In this document: one piece after another, positions 9,118 through 18,293 of the stretch | Layout: each line of letters starts with the position of its first letter | How positions within the stretch are numbered: the first letter of the stretch is position 1 | Assembly (NCBI RefSeq): GCF_000516515.1 | Contig: NZ_KI911784.1 | Coordinates: forward strand, 1,054,001 to 1,118,000 | DNA: 64,000 nucleotides | Source: Chloroflexus sp. Y-396-1 | Lineage (GTDB): Bacteria > Chloroflexota > Chloroflexia > Chloroflexales > Chloroflexaceae | Direction of reading: 5' to 3' | Translations under genes and position numbers: made by a program | The notes under the pieces: model-generated | Database searches by the model: none | What the model was told of the DNA's origin: nothing | Seen by the model: only the letters and a program-made list of their open reading frames with translations

Positions 9118-9126
9118 TGCTATACT
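9118..9126 (+). promoter_or_regulatory. Extended -10 promoter of clpC
   Basis: TGC-TATACT at 9118-9126 is an extended -10 element 65 bp before the clpC start. A perfect TTGACA lies at 9103-9108, but only 12 bp upstream, too close to act as its -35. No CIRCE or CtsR-type operator was recognised. Confidence 0.5.
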
Positions 9127-9191
9127 ACCAAAGCAGGTCAATGTTGTGATCTGCACACCCGCCATCCGGCGGACAACATAGAGGGACTGCA

Positions 9192-11672
9192 ATGAGACTG
9201 GAGCGATTTACTGAAAAAGCGCAAAACGCCTTCCATATTGCGCAAGAGATTATGCAGGAGCATCAGCATTCGCAGCTCGATGTTGAGCATCTCTTTCTGG
9301 CGATGCTCCGTCAGCGCGACGGTCTGGCGGTTCGGGCTTTGACACGACTTAACGTCGATCCACAAGAGGTTGCCCGTCGTGTCGAGCGTGAGCTGGAAAA
9401 GTTGCCTAAAATTCTTAGCCCTTATGGGATGGGCACGCAGGTGTACATTACGCCGCGTACCCAACGACTAGTAAAACGGGCTGAGGAAGAGGCCAATCGC
9501 TTGGGCGATCAGTATGTTGGCCTTGACCATCTGCTGATTGCTCTGACCAATGAACGCGATGGCCCATCGGCAAGGATTTTACAGAGTTATCAGATCGATC
9601 AGGAGCGGATTTACCAAGTGTTGATGGACATTCGTGGCAATCAGCGCAGCGATGATCCGTCGGCAGAGAGCCGCTACGAGATCCTGACGAAATATAGTGT
9701 CGATTTGACCGAGCTGGCTCGTGAAGACAAGCTCGATCCAGTCATTGGCCGGGAAGCGGAGATCGCACGGGTCATCCGCATTTTGTCGCGTCGTACCAAG
9801 AACAATCCTGTACTGGTTGGTGAGACCGGTGTCGGTAAGACGGCAATTGTTGAGGGCCTAGCGCAACGCATTGCACGTGGTGATGTGCCACCAACTTTAC
9901 GCGACCGCAAGCTACTGGCTCTTGATTTGGCCGGGATGGTTGCCGGTTCTAAGTTCCGCGGTGAGTTCGAGGAGCGTCTCAAGGCTGTTATGGACGAAGT
10001 GCGTAACGCAAAGGGGCGCATCATCCTCTTCATCGATGAGCTGCACACGGTTGTCGGGGCTGGTGCAGCCACCGGCAGCATTGATGCCTCGAATATGCTA
10101 AAACCGGCTCTCTCGCGTGGTGAAATTCAGGTGATCGGGGCTACTACTATCGACGAGTATCGCAAACACGTTGAGAAGGATGCTGCGCTTGAACGGCGCT
10201 TCTCGCCAGTCTTCGTGGAGGAACCGGATCCAGAGACAACCATCGAAATGTTACGCGGTTTGCGTAAGCGGTATGAAGAGCATCACCAGTTGACCATCAG
10301 CGATGAAGCGCTGAAAGCAGCGGTGCAGCTCTCGAATCGTTATATCAATGATCGCTTCTTGCCCGATAAGGCTATCGATTTGATCGATGAAGCCAGCGCT
10401 AAGCTCCGCATCGACATCTTCTCAATGCCACCTGAACTACGAGCAAAGGAAGAAGAGCTGAAGCGCTTACAGGCTGAAGAGGAAGAGGCCGGCGCCCGAC
10501 GCGACTACGAGCGGGCCGCTATGCTACGTGCACGCTATCTCGCCCTGCAAAGCCAGTTCGAAGCCGAACGAAGTGAATGGCTGGCGCGGAACAATCTTGA
10601 TGAGGTTGTTGATGAAGAGGACGTGGCCCAAATCGTTTCGAGTTGGACAGGCGTGCCTGTCAGCCGGATGCTCGAAACCGAACGTGAAAAGTTAATTCAT
10701 ATGGAAGAGCGACTCCACGAACGGGTAATTGGGCAGCACGAGGCTATCGTTGCGCTCAGCGATGCAATCCGGCGGGCACGTTCAGGTCTGCGCGACCCGC
10801 GCCGTCCCATTGGTTCATTTCTCTTCGTTGGTCCTACCGGTGTCGGTAAGACCGAGCTGGCGCGAGCCCTCGCCGAATTTATGTTCGATAGCGAAGAGGC
10901 AATGACCCGTATCGACATGAGCGAGTACCAAGAGCGTCACACTGTGAGTCGCTTGATCGGCGCCCCACCCGGTTATGTCGGCTATGATGAAGGTGGTCAG
11001 TTGACCGAGAGCATCCGTCGTCGTCCCTATCAGGTGGTACTCTTCGACGAAATTGAAAAAGCTCATCGTGATGTGTTTAATGCACTGTTACAGGTACTCG
11101 AAGATGGTCGGCTGACCGACGGTCAGGGGCGAACGGTTGATTTCCGCAATACAATCATTATCATGACCAGCAACGCCGGTACTGAGCATTTGCAAGGTGG
11201 CGGTATCGGCTTCAGTGTCGGTAGCCGAGGCGCAAAAGTCTTCGATATGCGCGAGGCGCGGAAGAAGGTTGACGAGGCGCTCAGACAGACATTCCGGCCC
11301 GAATTTCTCAACCGCATCGATGAGATCATTCTCTTCCATCCACTCTCGATGGATGATCTGACCAAGATCGTTGAGTTGCAGGTTGCCGAACTGGTTGAGC
11401 GTTTGCGTGAACAGCAGATTAGCCTTACCCTGACACAGGCTGCTAAAGAGTATCTGGTTCAGGAAGGGTACAACCCCGTTTTCGGTGCACGACCGCTCCG
11501 CCGAACGATTCAGCGGCTGCTCGAAACCCCCATCTCACGTGAGTTGCTGAAGGGGCACTTCCGACCAGGTGATCAGATCGAGGTAGATGTCGAAAATGGC
11601 CAGCTCGTCTTCCATCGCGGTGGTATCCTGACTATCGAGGAACCCCGCCCTGCTGAACCACTTGATGCGTGA
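9192..11672 (+). CDS. clpC: ATP-dependent Clp protease ATPase subunit ClpC
   Basis: Hsp100 unfoldase that feeds proteins to ClpP. The order is a ClpN double repeat (residues 1-145), AAA+ domain 1 with Walker A GETGVGKT at 210-217 and Walker B ILFIDELH, a central segment with a UVR-type motif ([12 protein letters not shown]) typical of ClpC rather than ClpA, AAA+ domain 2 with [10 protein letters not shown] near residue 553, and the D2 small domain ([11 protein letters not shown]). The length of 826 residues is usual. It appears monocistronic: its own promoter lies upstream and a GC-rich hairpin follows 12 bp after the stop. Confidence 0.97.
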   Translation: MRLERFTEKAQNAFHIAQEIMQEHQHSQLDVEHLFLAMLRQRDGLAVRALTRLNVDPQEVARRVERELEKLPKILSPYGMGTQVYITPRTQRLVKRAEEEANRLGDQYVGLDHLLIALTNERDGPSARILQSYQIDQERIYQVLMDIRGNQRSDDPSAESRYEILTKYSVDLTELAREDKLDPVIGREAEIARVIRILSRRTKNNPVLVGETGVGKTAIVEGLAQRIARGDVPPTLRDRKLLALDLAGMVAGSKFRGEFEERLKAVMDEVRNAKGRIILFIDELHTVVGAGAATGSIDASNMLKPALSRGEIQVIGATTIDEYRKHVEKDAALERRFSPVFVEEPDPETTIEMLRGLRKRYEEHHQLTISDEALKAAVQLSNRYINDRFLPDKAIDLIDEASAKLRIDIFSMPPELRAKEEELKRLQAEEEEAGARRDYERAAMLRARYLALQSQFEAERSEWLARNNLDEVVDEEDVAQIVSSWTGVPVSRMLETEREKLIHMEERLHERVIGQHEAIVALSDAIRRARSGLRDPRRPIGSFLFVGPTGVGKTELARALAEFMFDSEEAMTRIDMSEYQERHTVSRLIGAPPGYVGYDEGGQLTESIRRRPYQVVLFDEIEKAHRDVFNALLQVLEDGRLTDGQGRTVDFRNTIIIMTSNAGTEHLQGGGIGFSVGSRGAKVFDMREARKKVDEALRQTFRPEFLNRIDEIILFHPLSMDDLTKIVELQVAELVERLREQQISLTLTQAAKEYLVQEGYNPVFGARPLRRTIQRLLETPISRELLKGHFRPGDQIEVDVENGQLVFHRGGILTIEEPRPAEPLDA

Positions 11673-11683
11673 ACTGTAATCTA

Positions 11684-11720
11684 CGATGCCGGGTTTGTCA
11701 TCTTCATTTACCCGGCATCG
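11684..11720 (+). terminator. Hairpin after clpC
   Basis: Perfect 11-bp inverted repeat, CGATGCCGGGT and ACCCGGCATCG, with a 15-nt loop, 12 bp after the clpC stop. No T-tract follows, so termination efficiency is uncertain. A -10 element starts immediately after the hairpin. Confidence 0.5.
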
Positions 11721-11729
11721 TGGTATGAT
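11721..11729 (+). promoter_or_regulatory. Extended -10 promoter of the GAF gene
   Basis: TGG-TATGAT at 11721-11729 follows the clpC hairpin directly and lies 47 bp before the GTG start at 11776. No good -35 is seen. Confidence 0.45.
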
Positions 11730-11775
11730 TGTGATTAACACGCAGCAGGTGTTTGTTTTCAGATCTGGAGTGGCC

Positions 11776-12876
11776 GTGACAACATCTGATATTGCAACTC
11801 AACTTGTTACTGTTCAACGCCGAGCTGCTCGTTTACGTAACGCATTAATGACGGTAGGCGCTTTCTTCATGACCGCCCGACAATCCGATCCGTTACCAAT
11901 GCTTCGCGATCTATGCAGCGAGTGGCTGTCGGCCGATAAAGTCGATATTGTTGTGCCTGCTGGTACCGGCAGTTTACGTTCGCATGCGCCGACTATGTTA
12001 GTTGGCCCCATTACCATTGGGCGTCGAGTTGTCGGTCGCATCGAAGTGACACGCGCTACCCCACCATTTGACAGCGATGATCGCGAACTGCTAAACACAC
12101 TCGGTCAAATTGTCGGTGCTGTTCTTGAACAATCATCGCTGCAAGGGCAGCTCGATCAGTATCTTAATCAGGCCCGTGCTCATGCTGATACTCTCGACCA
12201 ACTGTTGCATTTTGGTCGCCTGGTCATCAGTGCTACTGCCGATCCACTCCATCTCGGTTTACAGCTTGCCACGCAGGTACCTGCGATGGTTGGTGGCGAA
12301 CGGGCATCACTGTTATTGATCCCGCTTGATAACGAAGAAGCGCCGCTGCTGCTCCTCAGTAATGGTCACATAGCGACCCCTGATCGAGCCCGCGAAGTGC
12401 GCGATCAGGGATTTGCCGGTCTGGTGTTGCGCGAAGGACAACCGCTGATCATCGATGAGACCGATGCTGATCGACGCTGGCTGTCATTGCGCACACACGA
12501 AATCGATGCGCCTACTCGTTGTGCGATGGCTGCACCGCTACGGTGGGGATCACGCTTACTCGGTGCCATCACGGTCACTACAACTCATAGCCGCCGTTTC
12601 GATAGCTCGCATCTTAATCTGCTGGAACTGGTTGCATGCCATATTTCACTTGCTATCTACGCTGCCGATCTCGAAGCGCGCCGTAAGCGTAGTGTTAAAC
12701 ACTTGAGTGAAATTCAGAATCATATGAGTGCAGCTCTCAAGGCAGCTCAAGCTGGCGATCCGAAAGCTCTGGATCAACTCGAATCACAGCTTCGCGATAT
12801 GCAGGCTGCACTTCGCACACTGTCGCTAAATGTCTCGGTTCTACCTAACGACTACGATCAAGCGGACGAAACATAA
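11776..12876 (+). CDS. GAF-domain protein
   Basis: A 366-residue soluble protein with an N-terminal GAF-like region, a short coiled coil near residues 120-150 (SLQGQLDQYLNQARAHADTLDQ is the start of it) and a second, clearer GAF domain at about 155-310 (GERASLLLIP, GFAGLVLREGQPL, APLRWGSRLLGAI). A helical tail follows. There is no kinase, phosphatase or DNA-binding output domain, so it may be a sensor partner. The longest frame begins at 11686, inside the clpC hairpin and upstream of the promoter. The GTG at 11776 has GGAG 5 bp upstream and is preferred. Confidence 0.7.
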   Translation: MTTSDIATQLVTVQRRAARLRNALMTVGAFFMTARQSDPLPMLRDLCSEWLSADKVDIVVPAGTGSLRSHAPTMLVGPITIGRRVVGRIEVTRATPPFDSDDRELLNTLGQIVGAVLEQSSLQGQLDQYLNQARAHADTLDQLLHFGRLVISATADPLHLGLQLATQVPAMVGGERASLLLIPLDNEEAPLLLLSNGHIATPDRAREVRDQGFAGLVLREGQPLIIDETDADRRWLSLRTHEIDAPTRCAMAAPLRWGSRLLGAITVTTTHSRRFDSSHLNLLELVACHISLAIYAADLEARRKRSVKHLSEIQNHMSAALKAAQAGDPKALDQLESQLRDMQAALRTLSLNVSVLPNDYDQADET

Positions 12877-13201
12877 GATACCATGTATCGCTATGCCAGA
12901 GAATAGATGAAGCACATCCGAGTGCGGAACGACCGTCTTACCTCGTTACCGTTACGATATACTACATGCCAGTCTGAAAGTCATAACAGAACCCACCGTG
13001 ACTCGTTGGAATGACGGATGAAGAAGCAGGCAGAGCTGCATACTGTGTATTGCCTAATCCCGCTCGTCTCTCGAAAACAATCTTGAATCGAGAATGGATT
13101 TGAACATTCTCATGCCAGCACTGTATCTCCAACATCTCTAGCTATTCGGCTACTTGTCAAGTTTCCTCTCTTCGTCTCCACAATGTCTGGTTGTGGTCCG
13201 C
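12877..13201. other. Intergenic region without recognised features
   Basis: About 325 bp between the GAF gene and the 3' end of the Uma2-like gene. I see no supported gene, RNA or repeat here. Confidence 0.5.
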
Positions 13202-14110
13202 TTATACCAACCCCTGCAACCGTCGTAACTCGGTCTCTAACTCGCGCAGACGGGCTTCAAGCGCCGCACGCGCCGCTGCTTCCCGTTGTGCTTGTTCTTC
13301 CGCCGCTCGTGCTTGCTCCGCTGCTGCACGCGCCAGCGCTTCCGCCTCAGCCCGTGCGGCGGCTTCCCGCTGCGCTTGTTCTTCCGCCGCTCGCGCTCGC
13401 GCCTCGGCTTCCGCCGCCTGCTGCACCACCGTCGCGTAGTCGCCAAACGCCGTGCCGTTGTCGGTGTAGCAAACCACGTGGTCGCCCTCCACCCCTAGCC
13501 ACAGCCCGGCAACCTCCAGATGCACCCATCCCCGCGCATCGGGCGGCTGGAGCCGGTAGCCATCCCCCACCAGCCGGTAATCGAGTAATCGGAGCTGCCG
13601 CTCCCCCCGCCGTCCGAGGTTGTCCACAATCACGTACTGCGCCACCCCCGCCCGTGCGTAGTGCGCCACCTTCCGCACCACGTCGTTCTCCCGCGTCTCC
13701 GGCGACGTAATTTCAATAATCAACGCTGGTCGTACCCCCTCTTCCGCCACGTCAAAGGTGCTCCAATCCCGTCGCTCACGCAGCCCCGGAATGACCATCA
13801 CGTCCGGCCCGTGTGGCCGCAGGTCGGGCACGTCCCACGCTACCCGCACATCACTCAGCACGATGGCCTGCCCGTGCGGTTCGAGCCGGGCGCGCAGCAC
13901 CGCCGTGAGGTACATGCGGTCGGTTTCGTGGCGGTCACTGTGCACGATGAAGTCTCCCACTTCGGGGTGCAACACGTTTTCAAGGGTGAGCGGGACCTGT
14001 TCGAGGTGGTCGGGGTCGTCGGGGGTGGGGCGACGGACGTAGCGCCAGCCGTAGCGGAAGGGGTCGTCTTCGGGGAGCGGTGCAGGCGCGGTGGCAATCG
14101 GATGGGTCAT
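13202..14110 (-). CDS. Uma2-like (DUF820) protein with coiled-coil tail
   Basis: Residues 1-200 match the Uma2 family, a PD-(D/E)XK nuclease fold spread in cyanobacteria and Chloroflexota: PDVMVIPG with the conserved Asp, ALIIEITSPETRENDVVRK with the Glu, then YARAGVAQYVIVDN. The last 100 residues are an Ala/Glu/Arg-rich coiled coil made of repeated AEEQAQREAAARA-type units, also visible as direct DNA repeats at 13287 and 13372. The gene is more GC-rich than its neighbours, which suggests separate acquisition. The frame is open to 14305, but the ATG at 14110 follows AGGGAGG and begins the conserved domain. The cellular role of the family is unknown. Confidence 0.8.
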   Translation of the reverse strand: MTHPIATAPAPLPEDDPFRYGWRYVRRPTPDDPDHLEQVPLTLENVLHPEVGDFIVHSDRHETDRMYLTAVLRARLEPHGQAIVLSDVRVAWDVPDLRPHGPDVMVIPGLRERRDWSTFDVAEEGVRPALIIEITSPETRENDVVRKVAHYARAGVAQYVIVDNLGRRGERQLRLLDYRLVGDGYRLQPPDARGWVHLEVAGLWLGVEGDHVVCYTDNGTAFGDYATVVQQAAEAEARARAAEEQAQREAAARAEAEALARAAAEQARAAEEQAQREAAARAALEARLRELETELRRLQGLV

Positions 14111-14456
14111 TGCAGTTCCTCCCTGGTGTGGTAGGTGGGTCTGCCGGTATTGTAGCACAGCGATGAACAGGGTGAAGGGGCGGATTTCCCCAAAAAGATT
14201 GTCTGGTTGGCTAGATGACAACGATGATCGAGCTGGCGAATCATACGGTGCTCCTGCAACAAACGAAACAGTGTGTCTCTTTAAGAAACCGTTTTCGAAG
14301 CCCAAAAGATTCGCCTAAAACAGGGGGAATTATGAGAACGACGGCTGAGATTCTGGATCGCAGGATTCTGGTACGCGGAAGTAGCTGCCCTTCCCACAAC
14401 GGCGAGCGGAAAAGGGAAGTGCTACCGACACCCCTTGAACAAGGAGCACTCAGACC
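14111..14456. other. Intergenic region without recognised features
   Basis: About 345 bp between two genes on the minus strand. It contains upstream sequence of the Uma2-like gene. No supported gene or repeat was found. Confidence 0.4.
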
Positions 14457-15098
14457 TCAATGCCATCCCTCTCGACGTAGTCGCGCTATAAATTCACTAA
14501 GTAGTAGCGCAGTGGCTCCCCATACCTTATACCCATTCAGCGCGAAGAACGGCACCCGCATCGGTATCCCATTACGCTCCCAAATCTCTTCACGCACAGT
14601 TGCCGTATCAAGCAGAGTGGGTAGCGCGACGGTAAATACGCTGTCTACCTCTTCAGGATCGTGTACTGGCTCAAATGCTGCCGGGTAGAAACCAACAATT
14701 GGGGTCAGATAGTTGTTGCTCGGTGGAATATAAAACGTCATGAGTTGCCCAAGCACGGTAACCTGTCCCGGATCGATACCGATCTCCTCCTGAGCTTCAC
14801 GCAGCGCTGCGCCAATCGCACCGCTGTCGGTGGGATCAATGCCACCGCCCGGTAGCGATACTTCACCACGATGGGCAGTGACCCGACTCGACCGTACTGT
14901 TAATGGAATATACAGGGTGTCTTCTTGTGGAAAGAGAAGCAGGAGCGCTGCCGATGCTCGTGGTGTGACACCAGGTGGTGGGTGAAACGGACGCAGTGGT
15001 GTGCCGTCGAGTCGGCGTAACACAAGTAATTCACTTGATGGTGGCGGTGGTGTTGCCAATGCCCGACGAATTGTCTCAACCTGTCTGTCCCATTTCAT
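14457..15098 (-). CDS. NUDIX hydrolase, CoA pyrophosphatase-like
   Basis: A 213-residue NUDIX protein. The Nudix box GGGIDPTDSGAIGAALREAQ followed by EEIGI is complete (G-x5-E/D-x7-REUxEExGU type). The sequence upstream of the box (HRGEVSLPGG) is the arrangement seen in the CoA diphosphatase group (NudL/YeaB), which hydrolyses CoA to 3',5'-ADP and phosphopantetheine. Substrate is inferred from this resemblance only. The ATG at 15098 has GGAG about 5 bp upstream. It is not in an operon with its plus-strand neighbour. Confidence 0.85.
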   Translation of the reverse strand: MKWDRQVETIRRALATPPPPSSELLVLRRLDGTPLRPFHPPPGVTPRASAALLLLFPQEDTLYIPLTVRSSRVTAHRGEVSLPGGGIDPTDSGAIGAALREAQEEIGIDPGQVTVLGQLMTFYIPPSNNYLTPIVGFYPAAFEPVHDPEEVDSVFTVALPTLLDTATVREEIWERNGIPMRVPFFALNGYKVWGATALLLSEFIARLRREGWH

Positions 15099-15584
15099 AC
15101 CTGCTCCATGATTTTATGTATTTGGCTGATATTGTACGCTAATTACCGAACACTACTATTTCTCTGTCCACAGATAAAGGCTTTTTTACATTTTTCGATC
15201 CGCTAACGAACGTCATGCTCTCGCTCAAGATGATCTCTAACCCGCTTTGCCTGCTGGGAGCGAAGCGCGGGTCGTCGGCCCACCTCCTACGGTACGCGAC
15301 CGGAACCCGTCGGTTGGTGTATCAGCGTATCATCACCCCAGGCACACGCTTGCGGAGAGTGTTGGCGAACCCATACCCACCGCTGTGGTAACGGGCAGGA
15401 TCGGCAAGACAACGGAGCGTGACCACTGACCATCTTCAAATGGAAAGCTGCATACCTCTGCATGCGCCGCGGATGGGTTGAGAAGCCGCTTCTTCTCTCC
15501 TCTTTCCTAATTTTCTCACTCCTCTTCTCTCACATTACCTCTGCCGGGTAAACGTTGAAACGACCTGGACGTAGAACCGACAGC
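15099..15584. other. Intergenic region with degenerate repeat sequence
   Basis: About 485 bp with no supported gene. The stretch near 15210-15300 (GAACGTCATGC, then CTCTAACCCGCT) weakly resembles 30090-30140 and is probably a decayed dispersed repeat. A TACAAT on the minus strand at 15131-15136 could be a -10 for the NUDIX gene. Confidence 0.4.
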
Positions 15585-15613
15585 TTGCCGTCGCTGCATT
15601 TCTCCGCTACAAT
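15585..15613 (+). promoter_or_regulatory. Promoter of the class III aminotransferase gene
   Basis: TTGCCG at 15585-15590 and TACAAT at 15608-15613 with a 17-bp spacer, about 39 bp before the GTG start at 15652. Confidence 0.55.
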
Positions 15614-15651
15614 CGAACTATCAGCACCAAATGTTCAGCAAGGAGGAGCGC

Positions 15652-17004
15652 GTGTACAACCTGCAAGAGCAGATTCAAGCCGATTACGACCATGTCATTC
15701 ATCCTCTGACCCATCCGACGGCGCATCAAAACCCTAAAATTTGGGTTGCTGGCCGCGGCTCCATTGTGATCGACGCCGAAGGCCGTGAATATATTGATGG
15801 CCTGAGCGGTCTATGGAACATTAATGTTGGTCACGGACGTGAAGAGTTAGCCGAAGCGGCTTGCAACCAGATGAAGCAACTCGCCTATTATTCATCTTAC
15901 GTTGGCTCAACGAATCTGCCGGCAATTGAATTAGGACGTAAGCTGAGTCAACTCTTTTATCCGAGCATCAATCACTTCTTTTTTACCTCAGGCGGCGCCG
16001 AAAGCACTGAAAGCTCATTTAAGACGGCCCGTTTCTATTGGAAAGCCGTCGGTAAGCCCGAAAAGGTGAAGTTCATTTCACGTATGAAAGGGTACCACGG
16101 TGTGACGATGGCCGCAATGAGTGCGACCGGTTTACCTGCGTACTGGCCGATGTTTGAGCCACGGGTACCTGGCTTTATTCACATCGAGTCGCCCTATCCA
16201 TACCGCTTCGTTAATCCAACCCCACATCTGAGCGATGGTGTTGCCGCTGCTAATTTGCTCGAAGAGGCAATTGTGCGCGAAGGCCCAGAAACAGTTGCAG
16301 CGTTCATCGCCGAACCGGTACAGGGTGCTGGTGGCGTTATTCCACCACAAGATGACTACTTCAAGCGCATCCGTGAGATTTGTGACTACTACGAGGTGTT
16401 GCTTATCAGCGATGAAGTAATCACCGGTTTTGGCCGCACGGGGCGTTGGTTTGGGCTTGAGCACTACGGGATTGAGCCTGATATTGTCCAGTTTGCCAAG
16501 GGCATCACTTCGGGTTATATTCCGCTTGGTGGCATCGGCGTGAGTGACCGCATCTATGAGGCTATGGTATCAGTTCCACCCGAACAACGCTGGATGCATG
16601 CCTTTACCTATTCGGGCCATCCGACGGCCTGTGCTGTGGCGTTAGCCAATATTGCCATCATTGAACGAGAAGGGCTGGTGCAGCGAGCGGCTGAAGTCGG
16701 CGACTATATGTTGCGTCGGTTGGAAGAGTTATATGCGCTGCCTCACGTTGGCAATGTACGTGGCAAGGGCATGATGGCCGGGATTGAGCTGGTAGCCGAC
16801 ACTGCGACGAAAGCGCCATTCCCGGCCAGTGCTAATGTCGGTACCCGCGTTCAGAAAGAGATGACAGCACGCGGTCTCTTTACCCGCGTCGTGGGTGATA
16901 CCATTTGTCTGGCGCCGCCGCTGGTCACAACCTACGAACAGATCGATCAGATCGTCCAAATCATTGCCGATTCGATTGAAGCAACCATCGCTACTTTGAA
17001 ATAA
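15652..17004 (+). CDS. Class III aminotransferase, omega-amino acid:pyruvate type
   Basis: PLP-dependent fold-type I transaminase of 450 residues. Visible motifs are SGGAESTE (cofactor phosphate binding), LLISDEVITGFGRTG with the Asp that pairs with the PLP nitrogen, and FAKGITSGY with the Schiff-base Lys. Closest to omega-amino acid, putrescine or beta-alanine:pyruvate aminotransferases. Start: the longest frame begins with ATG 15631, but AAGGAGGAG lies inside that extension, and GTG 15652 sits 6 bp after it. The gene converges on panC and panB. A role in supplying beta-alanine for pantothenate is a context-based guess. Confidence 0.88.
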   Translation: MYNLQEQIQADYDHVIHPLTHPTAHQNPKIWVAGRGSIVIDAEGREYIDGLSGLWNINVGHGREELAEAACNQMKQLAYYSSYVGSTNLPAIELGRKLSQLFYPSINHFFFTSGGAESTESSFKTARFYWKAVGKPEKVKFISRMKGYHGVTMAAMSATGLPAYWPMFEPRVPGFIHIESPYPYRFVNPTPHLSDGVAAANLLEEAIVREGPETVAAFIAEPVQGAGGVIPPQDDYFKRIREICDYYEVLLISDEVITGFGRTGRWFGLEHYGIEPDIVQFAKGITSGYIPLGGIGVSDRIYEAMVSVPPEQRWMHAFTYSGHPTACAVALANIAIIEREGLVQRAAEVGDYMLRRLEELYALPHVGNVRGKGMMAGIELVADTATKAPFPASANVGTRVQKEMTARGLFTRVVGDTICLAPPLVTTYEQIDQIVQIIADSIEATIATLK

Positions 17005-17221
17005 GGCTTTTCAGAGTTTTCGGCTTCAGGTTGTATGCAAAGACCGAGCTTTGCAACAACGGAACAGCACTGACGCATGGTCACGCACCCGCTGACGGCG
17101 ATCCCCGCTCTACCTGATCGCCTGAGAGCACAGGCCAGAGGCCCGTATGTGCGGTGTCCGCAGGTTACAACAACGCTCGCCCCATCATACGTCATCTGGT
17201 GCGGGTGTCACCCGGCCCAGC

Positions 17222-17273
17222 GCCCCCTTCCCCGCCTCGTAGGAGAGAGGAAGGGGGCTAGGGGAAGGTGAGG
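17222..17273. repeat. Dispersed GC-rich hairpin repeat between convergent genes
   Basis: CCCCCTTCC and GGAAGGGGG arms around a 17-nt loop, followed by CTAGGGGAAGGTGAGGGGCC. It lies between the 3' ends of the aminotransferase gene and panC, where it could act as a two-way terminator. Confidence 0.7.
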
Positions 17274-17288
17274 GGCCATGAGGTACGT

Positions 17289-18131
17289 TTATGCTTTCCC
17301 TTCCAACGGCCAGTTATCGATCAGTCGCACCTGATCAAATCGTACCGCCATCGAGAGTAAAGCCCCTTCCGGCCCAATCTGATCCAACTCTCGCAAGGTG
17401 ATCGGATGGGCAACGCTCACATACTCTGCTTTTGCCAATGGTTCAGCCGCGATAATCTGCTGCATGAGCGACCGTAACGTATCTGCATTGCGTTCACCAG
17501 CTTCATAACATTCAGCAGCCGCTCGCAAGGCTCGGTACAACACCGGCGCCGCAGCACGCTGCTCCGCCGTCAAATAGACGTTACGGCTGCTCATTGCCAG
17601 ACCATCGGCTTCGCGAATTGTCGGCACAATCACGATCTCAACCGGTATGTTGAGATCGCGTACCATCTGGCGTACCACCACGGTCTGTTGAGCATCTTTC
17701 TGGCCAAAATAGCTCTTTGTCGGTTGCACAATGTTGAACAGCTTACAAACAACCGTTGCTACGCCGCGAAAATGACCAGGTCTGGCCGCGCCTTCCAGCA
17801 CCTCATCGGCAGCAGGCTGAACAACGTAAGTGCCGAAGCCAGGCGGATACATCTCCTCCACAGAGGGTATAAAGACTAGATCGACGCCGGCTTTTTCGAG
17901 GAGGGCCAGATCGCGTGCTGTGTCACGTGGATAGCGGGCGTAATCTTCGTGAGGGCCAAACTGGGTCGGATTAACAAAGATACTCACTGCGACTGCCGGA
18001 CATTCGCGGCGAGCCTGTTCCACCAGTGCCAGATGCCCTTGGTGCAGATACCCCATGGTTGGCACGAATCCGAGAGTGCTGAATGCCGATCGTGCTCGAC
18101 GAAACTCAGCGATTGTATGTAAGACTTCCAT
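17289..18131 (-). CDS. panC: Pantothenate synthetase
   Basis: Joins pantoate and beta-alanine using ATP to make pantothenate. 280 residues, with PTMGYLHQGHLALVEQA (HIGH-type nucleotide motif), FVNPTQFGPHEDYARYPRD, the FGQKDAQQ segment and MSSRNVYL (KMSKS-like region). The frame is open to 18161. ATG 18131 is chosen because GAGG lies about 8 bp upstream and the family starts here. It lies 162 bp downstream of panB on the same strand, so the two are likely one operon. Confidence 0.96.
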   Translation of the reverse strand: MEVLHTIAEFRRARSAFSTLGFVPTMGYLHQGHLALVEQARRECPAVAVSIFVNPTQFGPHEDYARYPRDTARDLALLEKAGVDLVFIPSVEEMYPPGFGTYVVQPAADEVLEGAARPGHFRGVATVVCKLFNIVQPTKSYFGQKDAQQTVVVRQMVRDLNIPVEIVIVPTIREADGLAMSSRNVYLTAEQRAAAPVLYRALRAAAECYEAGERNADTLRSLMQQIIAAEPLAKAEYVSVAHPITLRELDQIGPEGALLSMAVRFDQVRLIDNWPLEGKA

Positions 18132-18293
18132 ACCGGTGTTCCTCGTTGATATGATCAACATTGATCAAAGTGTTTTACATGCTTCTGCGCGAGATTCTTT
18201 TGGTCGATCCCGCCCGCTCCTAATCAATGTTCCCTTTTTCATCTCTGTTATGAGGAAAGGGCAGAGGAGTGCAAAGAACCGACTAAGACTGCT

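Noticed and set aside
13183-13710. Plus-strand Pro-rich frame opposite the Uma2-like gene
   Set aside because: Antisense of the Ala/Glu/Arg coiled-coil repeats; composition is an artefact of high GC.
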